This document shows positions 24,494 through 30,074 of a DNA stretch of 30,074 nucleotides, one piece after another. Each line of letters begins with the position of its first letter. The first letter of the stretch is position 1. This DNA comes from a virus: the IMG/VR virus record IMGVR_UViG_3300046028_002339, positions 1-30,074 of that record. One strand, given 5' to 3'. Under the pieces are notes generated by a model. It worked only from the letters and a program-made list of their open reading frames with translations. It was not told the DNA's origin and did no database searches. A program made the translations under genes and the position numbers.

Positions 24494-25206
24494 GAGCAGT
24501 TGATATTTGTAATGAAGCAGAGTTAATTAATAGACCTGTAGTTGAAGCCGATCTTGACAGTCAAGAAGGCAAAGCTATTGTGTCCCAATTAAAACAAGCA
24601 GGCTATCGTATGTTGGGCAAGGGTGCAGATGCTACAGTGTGGACTAAAGATGCAGGCACTGTGATTAAAATCATAATGCCTGATTTAGAATCTGCCGACA
24701 CTGCCGCTAAAACTTTCTACAAGTTTTATGAATTCTGTCAGCAAAATAAAGGCGTAGCACATCTGCCTAACTTTGTTGATATCAATGGTAAACATTATAC
24801 TACCTTTGAAATAGGAGGCAAAGAGTTTGTTCAAATCGCAATGGAACATCTCTATAAAATTAAAAAACATAGCTTTGAAGAAGCCATGGTGTGGAATCTA
24901 AGTGAGTTTGCAAGTAATAGGTTGTCTTGGAACAAAGCGTTAGCCGCATTACGAGCACCAGCTAGCTGGGAGCATTGGACTGCTCCTCCATCAGTAAACG
25001 CTATCACACGATATGTAAACACGTTGGATCCGCAAAGTTTACAAGAATACGAAGTTCTTTACAAACTTATGGTGATATTGTATCACACCGGCAAGATAAA
25101 TAAATTAGGTTGGGATTTACACACCGAAAATGTTATGCAACGCAATGACGGTACTCTTGTAATCATCGACCCGTGGTTTGCACTGAATGAAAAGAAACAT
25201 CCTTAG
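24490..25206 (+). CDS. Protein-kinase-like enzyme with leader-like N-terminus
   Basis: ATG 24490 overlaps the previous stop and gives 238 residues starting MRAVDICNE, similar to neighbouring leaders. Kinase-fold motifs are a glycine-rich loop (LGKGADATVW, 42-51), VIK with K60, a catalytic loop GWDLHTENVM (D209, N214) and a metal-binding IIDPWF (D227). The HxDLHxxN / IDP pattern is shared by small kinases including aminoglycoside and choline kinase types as well as Ser/Thr kinases, so the substrate is open. T7 encodes a protein kinase (gp0.7) that alters host transcription, a possible analogue. The stop is TAG. Confidence 0.8.
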   Translation: MRAVDICNEAELINRPVVEADLDSQEGKAIVSQLKQAGYRMLGKGADATVWTKDAGTVIKIIMPDLESADTAAKTFYKFYEFCQQNKGVAHLPNFVDINGKHYTTFEIGGKEFVQIAMEHLYKIKKHSFEEAMVWNLSEFASNRLSWNKALAALRAPASWEHWTAPPSVNAITRYVNTLDPQSLQEYEVLYKLMVILYHTGKINKLGWDLHTENVMQRNDGTLVIIDPWFALNEKKHP

Positions 25207-25308
25207 GACCGGTACTAGTTACCGTGGTGTGGCCGGCTGCTGGCCTGAGTATTAACCATTCGCTACGGTGAACCTCAAAAGTGAGCACAAATACTGATAA
25301 ATACAATT
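25207..25308 (+). other. Structured intergenic region
   Basis: A roughly 100-nt gap with several short inverted repeats: CGGTA/TACCG (25210-25224), GGCC/GGCC (25231-25245) and CTCA/TGAG (25274-25285). It is richer in G and C than its surroundings and has no T tract. A small RNA or a decayed terminator is possible, but no known RNA family is recognised. Confidence 0.3.
25298..25303 (+). promoter_or_regulatory. TAAATA motif abutting the 25309 start
   Basis: The second exact copy of the TAAATACAATTATGAA unit, preceded by GA. No Shine-Dalgarno is visible. Confidence 0.5.
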
Positions 25309-25884
25309 ATGAATTCTACTGATTTTATCTCTGAAACCCCTGCTATCGAATTGGCAAAAAAGTTGCCTTCATTAGAAAAACATAATTACACCACTATTGA
25401 CAAGCTAATGCAACAAATTGCACGTAAACATCGCATAACTGGCGATGCTCTTCACGACTTGTTCGTTAGAAAATATAGACGGTCACCTGACAGTTGGATT
25501 AAAGGTAAATTGGATGAAGAGGATGCAGGGCTAGACATTCAAGCTGAAGTAGATAAGTTCGTTGACTGGGCTGCTAAAAGATTAAACCTGCAATCTCTTC
25601 CCCACGTTGAATTAAGCGACGATACTAAAGAGGCACAAGACGAACATCACACTGGTGGCCACATTGTAGGTGACGATAATATTTGGGTTTATGCGAAAAA
25701 TCGTAACTTGGTAGACATACTTCGTACCGTGTTCCACGAATTGGTTCACGTTCGGCAAGGTGAGTTAAATATGATAAAACCAGGAGCTAGTTATCCCGGG
25801 AGCCCAATAGAGGTTATGGCAGATATGTTGGCTGGAAAATTTATCAAGATATATGGCGAGAAAAATCACCACATATTCCAATAA
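25309..25884 (+). CDS. Zinc metallopeptidase with capsid-targeting-like leader
   Basis: A 191-residue protein starting MNSTDFISE. A first domain (about 28-65, TIDKLMQQIARKHRITGDAL, then DLFVRKYRRSPDSW) is a helical unit I recall from other phage proteins. The second domain holds the HExxH zinc motif (HELVH, 143-147) and a downstream Glu (E168 in SPIEVMAD) as a possible third ligand. A peptidase acting on a host or capsid substrate is likely from these residues; the substrate is unknown. A hairpin follows the gene. Confidence 0.75.
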   Translation: MNSTDFISETPAIELAKKLPSLEKHNYTTIDKLMQQIARKHRITGDALHDLFVRKYRRSPDSWIKGKLDEEDAGLDIQAEVDKFVDWAAKRLNLQSLPHVELSDDTKEAQDEHHTGGHIVGDDNIWVYAKNRNLVDILRTVFHELVHVRQGELNMIKPGASYPGSPIEVMADMLAGKFIKIYGEKNHHIFQ

Positions 25885-25904
25885 AGGTAGATAATACCAT
25901 ACCG

Positions 25905-25922
25905 AGACTGCGTTCGCAGTCT
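25905..25922 (+). terminator. Hairpin after the metallopeptidase gene
   Basis: A perfect 8-base inverted repeat AGACTGCG/CGCAGTCT with a 2-base centre (7-bp stem, GTTC tetraloop). No T run follows, so termination is uncertain; it marks the end of the late gene run. Confidence 0.45.
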
Positions 25923-25935
25923 TGCCCAAACATTG

Positions 25936-25964
25936 TTGACAGTTAGTCAATATCATGCTATAAT
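25936..25964 (+). promoter_or_regulatory. Consensus sigma70 promoter for tilS
   Basis: TTGACA at 25936-25941 and TATAAT at 25959-25964, separated by exactly 17 nt. It is a full consensus match, and the ATG of tilS starts 6 nt after the -10. Confidence 0.9.
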
Positions 25965-25970
25965 ATAGCA

Positions 25971-26564
25971 ATGCTCAAATTACTTTTCCCTTTGCCAAGA
26001 CAATTAACTGTGGCATTTAGTGGCGGTCTTGATAGCGTTGCTGTTGCTGACTTTTTAAGTAGAAAACACGATATCGCCTGTGCATTTTTCCATCATAGGA
26101 CCGATAATTGTGACCGTGCCGAAGAGTTCGTAACCCGATTTTGTTCTGAGCGAGGCATTACTGTTCACCTAGGGAAAATTAGTATAGTTCCCAAACCAAA
26201 GCAAATGAGCATAGAAGAATATTGGCGCATTGAACGCTATCAATTCCTCTCTACATTTGGCCCAGTAGTAACCGCCCATCACTTAAATGATTGCGTTGAG
26301 ACTTATATTTGGGGGTCAATGCATGGCACTCCTAAAGTTATTCCAACGGTGCGTGATAATGTACTTCGTCCGTTTTTGACTACTCCTAAAGCTGAATTTT
26401 CCAAGTGGTGCCGGCAACATAATTTAGAATGGTGTGAGGACGCAAGTAATCGAAATATTCAATATACCCGTAATTATATTAGACATGAAATGATGCCACA
26501 TGTCCTAAAAGTAAATCCCGGTATCGATACAATGGTTAAAAAGATTGTTGAAAAACAAGTGTAA
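25971..26564 (+). CDS. tilS: TilS-like tRNA(Ile)-lysidine synthase (short form)
   Basis: The PP-loop SGGLDS (17-22) gives the ATP pyrophosphatase core, and FHHRTDN, TAHHLNDCVETY and RPFLTTPKAE follow the TilS order; NIQYTRNYIRHEMMP matches the tRNA-binding RNxLRxxxxP motif. TilS changes C34 of tRNA-Ile(CAU) to lysidine so that it reads AUA. At 197 residues it is about half the length of E. coli TilS and lacks the C-terminal domains. It starts at the only suitable ATG, which coincides with the expected transcription start, so the mRNA is probably leaderless. It begins the sigma70-driven replication side of the window. Confidence 0.85.
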   Translation: MLKLLFPLPRQLTVAFSGGLDSVAVADFLSRKHDIACAFFHHRTDNCDRAEEFVTRFCSERGITVHLGKISIVPKPKQMSIEEYWRIERYQFLSTFGPVVTAHHLNDCVETYIWGSMHGTPKVIPTVRDNVLRPFLTTPKAEFSKWCRQHNLEWCEDASNRNIQYTRNYIRHEMMPHVLKVNPGIDTMVKKIVEKQV

Positions 26565-26576
26565 ATGCTGTATAAT
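26548..26576 (+). promoter_or_regulatory. Sigma70-like promoter for dsbA and polymerase
   Basis: TTGAAA (26548-26553) and TATAAT (26571-26576) with a 17-nt spacer, overlapping the end of tilS. An AAAGGA ribosome binding site at 26585-26590 precedes the ATG at 26599. Confidence 0.8.
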
Positions 26577-26598
26577 AACATTTTAAAGGAAATATAAT

Positions 26599-26859
26599 AT
26601 GTCAGATCGAATTTTCAGTGGTGATCAAAAAATCAAACTCACGCAACTCATTAACGAAGGCATGGCTACCATGCACGAAATTGATACATTGCAGGGTGGG
26701 TTGAGCGATACGATTAAAGCTGTCGCCGAAGAGTTGGAAGTTAAACCCAGTATCCTCAAGAAAGCTGTGCGTATTGCACATAAGGCAAGTCTTGGTGCAG
26801 CTAATCAAGATCACGAATCACTAAATACAATTTTGGAAGCAGTGGGTCGCACCCTTTAA
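26599..26859 (+). CDS. dsbA: DsbA-like double-stranded DNA-binding protein
   Basis: An 86-residue helical protein with MHEIDTLQGGLSDTIKAVAE and ELEVKPSILKKAVRIAHKA, the pattern I know from the T4-like DsbA group, which binds dsDNA and influences late transcription in T4. It lies directly before the polymerase, with a sigma70-like promoter and AAAGGA ribosome binding site upstream. Its stop sits next to the polymerase ribosome binding site (stop 26857-26859, AAAGGAG 26858-26864). Confidence 0.75.
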   Translation: MSDRIFSGDQKIKLTQLINEGMATMHEIDTLQGGLSDTIKAVAEELEVKPSILKKAVRIAHKASLGAANQDHESLNTILEAVGRTL

Positions 26860-26864
26860 AGGAG
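26858..26864 (+). promoter_or_regulatory. Ribosome binding site AAAGGAG fixing the polymerase start
   Basis: A near-perfect Shine-Dalgarno. The in-frame ATC at 26872 is 7 nt downstream, and no ATG, GTG or TTG occurs in that frame before 27100. Confidence 0.75.
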
Positions 26865-26871
26865 TAAGAGT

Positions 26872-29589
26872 ATCAGCTATATTGATTGTATCTTAGATAA
26901 AGACAAGGATGTAATCCAAGTTGTCGAGCGGGATAAGCACGGTAATAGAATCTTTACCCAGCATCCTGTAAATTATACCCTCTACTATCCTGATCGTAAG
27001 GGTAAACATCGAACCATATTTGGAACTCAGGTTAGCAAATTCTCGACTAAAAGCCGTGCTGAATTCGAAAAAGAAAGACGCATTCATTCTGGCAAGCAGT
27101 TGTTTGAGAGCGATGTAAACCCTATATACCGATGCTTGAGTGAACATTATTTGGGTGTGGAAGCACCTAAACTACACACCTGCTTTTTCGACATTGAAAC
27201 TGATTTCTCTCAAGAGAAGGGATTTTCTCCTGCCAGTGAAGCATTCAACTCAGTAACGGCTATCTCAATGTATTTGGATTGGCTAGACCAGCTAATTACA
27301 TTGGTGATTGCTCCCAAACATATGAGTGCTGAGACTGGACAGGAAATGGTTTCACAGTTTGAAAACTGTATCCTATTCACTGAAGAAAAGGAGATGTTTG
27401 AAACTTTCTTTCAGCTAATTGAAGATGCTGATGTATTGACTGGTTGGAATTCAGAAGGGTACGACATCCCCTATATGGTAAATCGTGTCACTAGGGTAAT
27501 GAGTAAAGATGATACTCGCAAGTTTTGTTTGTTGGGTCACCTGCCTAAACCAAGAACATATGAACGGTTTGGTAAGGAAGAAACTACATATGACTTAGTT
27601 GGTCGTATTCATATGGACTACCTTCAACTATATAAAAAATACAACTACGAAAGTAGGCACAGCTATAAGTTGGATTCTATCGGTGAGATGGAAGTTGGAG
27701 AGAACAAGACTGCATACGAAGGTACTCTCGATCAGTTGTATAATAAGGACTTTAAAAAGTTCATAGAATACAATCGACAGGATACCATGCTAATGGTAAA
27801 GATTCACAATAAGCTACAGTTCTTAGAACTTGCCAATCAAATTGCGCACGAAAACACCGTGTTGCTGCCAACCGTTATGGGGTCAGTAGCAACCATTGAA
27901 ATGGCGATCATGAATGAATCTCATGCTCGCGGTATGGTAGTCCCAGATAAAAAACGAAGGAATAATAATCATGACGAAGAACAACAGCAAGCAGCAGGTG
28001 CCTATGTTGCTACTCCCAAAAGGGGCATCCATGAATGGGTCGGTGCGACGGACATTAATTCACTCTACCCCTCAGCTATCCGCGCTCTTAACTTGGCCCC
28101 GGAAACCATTGTTGCCCAGGTCCGTCAAACTTTAACCGATCAATACATGCTGGACAAGGGTATGCGACTTGCCAGAGAAAAGGCCAGACACAAAGAAGGT
28201 GACGATGATGTTACCGGTAGCGTTTTGTGGGAAGGATTGTTTGGTAGCTTAGAGTATACCGCAGTGATGAATCAGGAACGAGGAACAGTCCTCACTGTAG
28301 ATTTTGAAGACGGTAGATCAGTTGAAATGAGTGCGGCTGAAATATGGAAATTTGTATTTGATAGCAATAATCCATATATGATCAGTGCCAATGGTACTAT
28401 CTTTACCCATGCTACTGAGGGGGTAATTCCTGGATTGCTATCTAAATGGTATTCCGATAGAAAAATCATGCAGAAGAAGATGCGGGAAGCTACTACCAGC
28501 GAAGATCGAGACTTCTGGGATAAGCGGCAGCTGGTTAGAAAGATTTTGCTTAATTCGTGTTACGGTGCAATTTTGAATGAGCACTGTAGATTTTATGATA
28601 AACGAATCGGGCAAAGTGTCACATTGAGTGGTAGGCAAATTGTTCGGCATATGATGAGTAACATCAATGAGTGTGTTACTGGAGAGTATCAACACGACGG
28701 TGCTGCTATCGTATACGGTGATACCGACTCATGTATTTTCTCAGCCTGGCCTATGGTAAAGGATGAAGTTGCTGCTGGTAAGATGGAATGGAATAAAGAA
28801 ATTGCAATTGGGCTGTATGATTCATTAGCAGATCAGGTTAACATTGGCTTTCCTGCATTTATGGAAAAGGCATTTCACTGTCCGCGAAAGAACGGCGAGA
28901 TTATCAAAGCCGGTAGAGAATACGTAGGTGATCGCGGTATCTTTATTACGAAAAAACGCTATGCTATCAATATCTATGACAAAGAAGGCAAGCGTCAGGA
29001 TAAAGATGGTCGATCTGGTTCAATTAAAGCAATGGGACTTGATCTTAAGCGTGCTGATACTCCAAAGTATGTTCAAGAGTTTTTGTTGGAAGTGTTGACC
29101 ATGGTGCTAGCTGGTAAGCAGCGTGACGAAATTATCGAGGTGATAAAGACCTTCAAGCGTAAACTAAGTGAACAGGATAGTTGGACTAAGGGTTCACCGA
29201 AGGGTGTGAACAAGTTAACTATGTATGGCGATAAGGAAGCAAACAGTAAGAAGGGCCGCGAAAATATGCCCGGACACGTTAGGGCTGCACTCAACTATAA
29301 CTATCTACGTAGGGTTAATAGCGATAACTACAGTCAAAAGATTGTTGACGGGATGAAGGTAATCGTGTGTAAACTTAAACCTAACCCATTGGGATTTACC
29401 TCTGTCGCATACCCTACAGATGAACTTAGATTGCCTGCTTGGTTCTGTGAATTACCATTCGATGATAGTGCAATGGAACGCACATTGGTAGATGAAAAGA
29501 TAGATAACTTGTTAGGTGTTTTGGATTGGGATATACGAAGCAACACTGATACCAATTCTACATTTGATGATTTGTTTGTTTTTCAATAA
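26872..29589 (+). CDS. 43: Family B DNA polymerase (T4 gp43-like), apparent ATC start
   Basis: Beginning at ATC 26872 the protein has 905 residues, close to 898 in T4 gp43. The conserved N-terminal region (SYIDCILDKDK...) starts immediately, so the first TTG at 27100 would remove 76 residues. Exonuclease motifs are FDIE (D107, E109), TGWNSEGYDIPY and YNRQD; polymerase motifs are DINSLYPSAI (D394), KILLNSCYGA and YGDTDS (D617). Both proofreading and synthesis activities look intact. The C-terminus TFDDLFVFQ resembles the clamp-binding tail of gp43, and a clamp gene follows. No ATG, GTG or TTG exists between the frame opening at 26860 and 27100; AUC initiation or a single-base change from ATG are the possibilities. 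Confidence 0.95.
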   Translation: MSYIDCILDKDKDVIQVVERDKHGNRIFTQHPVNYTLYYPDRKGKHRTIFGTQVSKFSTKSRAEFEKERRIHSGKQLFESDVNPIYRCLSEHYLGVEAPKLHTCFFDIETDFSQEKGFSPASEAFNSVTAISMYLDWLDQLITLVIAPKHMSAETGQEMVSQFENCILFTEEKEMFETFFQLIEDADVLTGWNSEGYDIPYMVNRVTRVMSKDDTRKFCLLGHLPKPRTYERFGKEETTYDLVGRIHMDYLQLYKKYNYESRHSYKLDSIGEMEVGENKTAYEGTLDQLYNKDFKKFIEYNRQDTMLMVKIHNKLQFLELANQIAHENTVLLPTVMGSVATIEMAIMNESHARGMVVPDKKRRNNNHDEEQQQAAGAYVATPKRGIHEWVGATDINSLYPSAIRALNLAPETIVAQVRQTLTDQYMLDKGMRLAREKARHKEGDDDVTGSVLWEGLFGSLEYTAVMNQERGTVLTVDFEDGRSVEMSAAEIWKFVFDSNNPYMISANGTIFTHATEGVIPGLLSKWYSDRKIMQKKMREATTSEDRDFWDKRQLVRKILLNSCYGAILNEHCRFYDKRIGQSVTLSGRQIVRHMMSNINECVTGEYQHDGAAIVYGDTDSCIFSAWPMVKDEVAAGKMEWNKEIAIGLYDSLADQVNIGFPAFMEKAFHCPRKNGEIIKAGREYVGDRGIFITKKRYAINIYDKEGKRQDKDGRSGSIKAMGLDLKRADTPKYVQEFLLEVLTMVLAGKQRDEIIEVIKTFKRKLSEQDSWTKGSPKGVNKLTMYGDKEANSKKGRENMPGHVRAALNYNYLRRVNSDNYSQKIVDGMKVIVCKLKPNPLGFTSVAYPTDELRLPAWFCELPFDDSAMERTLVDEKIDNLLGVLDWDIRSNTDTNSTFDDLFVFQ

Positions 29590-29603
29590 GCTACCCAATC
29601 AAT

Positions 29604-29632
29604 TTGACTTACGCAATAAAATATAATATAAT
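29604..29632 (+). promoter_or_regulatory. Sigma70-like promoter for the clamp gene
   Basis: TTGACT (29604-29609) and TATAAT (29627-29632) with a 17-nt spacer. A second TATAAT overlaps at 29622-29627. Confidence 0.8.
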
Positions 29633-29649
29633 GCAATATATTATAAACC

Positions 29650-29655
29650 TAAATA
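29650..29655 (+). promoter_or_regulatory. Late-promoter-like TAAATA upstream of the clamp gene
   Basis: TAAATA at 29650-29655, 21 nt before the ATG at 29677, would give the clamp gene early and late promoters together. A strong AAAGGA follows. Confidence 0.4.
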
Positions 29656-29676
29656 ATACTAACACAAAGGAAAAAT

Positions 29677-30074
29677 ATGAAAGATAATCTACAAGACTTG
29701 ATCCAACATACATACGGGCTCGGATGTGTGGATTTGATTAAGATAGTGGGTACTGACACCGAAACGCAGATGTCTGCTATCGCAGAAGATAAATCAGTTA
29801 TTGTTATGGGCACTATGAAAAATCCTGTCGCAGATTTCGTTGGTACATTTGGTATGCCCAATCTATCAAAGCTGAAAATTATTCTTGGGTTTGATGACTA
29901 CGACGAACACGCTAAGATTAATGTAACTAGGACATCGCGTGATGGGGTTGATATCCCCAGCGCAATGCACTTTGAAACCAAGAGCGGAGACTTTATTAAT
30001 GATTATCGTTTGATGGCTAAGTCTATCGTTGACGAGAAAGTTAAGACAGTTACCTTCAAGGGTGCAGCTTGGAA
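29677..30074 (+). CDS. 45: Sliding clamp (T4 gp45-like), 3' truncated by the window end
   Basis: The ATG at 29677 has an AAAGGA ribosome binding site 6 nt upstream; the frame stays open to the last base (132 codons). Features such as TYGLGCVDLIKIVGT, FGMPNLSKLKIILGFDDYD and INVTRTSRDGVDIPSAMHF are typical of T4 gp45-type clamps, which tether gp43 to DNA and, in T4, also activate late transcription. Its position next to the polymerase supports the call. The remainder lies outside the window. Confidence 0.85.
   Translation, partial: MKDNLQDLIQHTYGLGCVDLIKIVGTDTETQMSAIAEDKSVIVMGTMKNPVADFVGTFGMPNLSKLKIILGFDDYDEHAKINVTRTSRDGVDIPSAMHFETKSGDFINDYRLMAKSIVDEKVKTVTFKGAAW

Noticed and set aside
27100-27102. 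TTG at 27100 as start of the DNA polymerase
   Set aside because: It would lose 76 conserved residues and has no ribosome binding site; the region upstream is open and continues the gp43 N-terminus.
1-30074. Minus-strand open frames opposite the long genes
   Set aside because: They are shadows of the + strand genes: no ribosome binding sites, no recognisable domains and low-complexity translations.
1-30074. tRNA genes, CRISPR arrays, insertion sequences, integrase or attachment sites
   Set aside because: I looked for cloverleaf arms, spaced repeats, transposase motifs and flanking repeats and found none beyond the 21-nt and adhesin repeats.

Overview
The window looks like part of a T4-type (myovirus) phage genome, probably assembled from an environmental sample. 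The right end carries T4-type replication genes: a DsbA-like DNA-binding protein, a family B DNA polymerase (gp43) and the start of the sliding clamp (gp45). All genes are on the + strand, are packed tightly with ATGA or TAATG overlaps, and many follow a TAAATA motif resembling the T4 late promoter. The host is probably a Gram-negative bacterium, because the phage carries a periplasmic PstS, envelope-lipid enzymes and a chemoreceptor-like membrane protein. PstS reads like a proteobacterial, perhaps betaproteobacterial, protein; that is recollection, not a search result.

Layout. 1-1582: C-terminal half of a ClpA-like unfoldase and an unknown conserved phage protein. 1610-3955: small structural-looking proteins, a P-loop kinase, a 66-residue protein and a cytidylyltransferase-like protein. 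4007-4906: GT-A glycosyltransferase, then a strong terminator. 5004-8005: a phosphate-stress cassette of pstS, a PlcP-like metallophosphoesterase interrupted by an amber codon, a small ORF and an Agt-like GT4 glycosyltransferase. A 21-nt repeat with a terminator sits on each side of the plcP-agt part. 8101-10767: a proline-rich peptide, a nucleotidyltransferase-kinase fusion and a small basic protein. 10780-15177: a large adhesin with five LamG-like domains. 15194-25884: a run of enzymes and basic proteins, many of which begin with the same kind of short leader. 25971-30074: tilS and the replication genes, driven by sigma70-like promoters.

The main observation is the leader. At least eight otherwise unrelated proteins start with a 8-15 residue peptide such as MKTYQFITE, MRAQDFLIE, MRANEFLIE, MRVQEFITE, MQAYEFITE, MRAVDICNE or MNSTDFISE. 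These resemble the capsid-targeting sequence of T4 internal proteins (MKTYQEFIAE) and end at the (I/L)-x-E site cut by the T4 prohead protease gp21. Several of the proteins also have internal x-x-E/small-residue sites between domains, four of them encoded by the same 11-mer TGTGGCGGAAG. My inference is that this region encodes proteins packaged in the capsid, processed there and injected with the DNA. The payloads include ADP-ribosyltransferase-like domains, a ParB-like domain, a GNAT acetyltransferase, a protein-kinase-like enzyme, a zinc metallopeptidase, P-loop kinases and a multi-peptide polyprotein with a buried Tat signal.

Other unusual points are a DNA polymerase that appears to start at ATC, several probably leaderless genes, and a chemoreceptor sensor domain lacking its signalling part. 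I saw no tRNA gene, CRISPR array or insertion sequence. No gap without a gene exceeds 300 bases.
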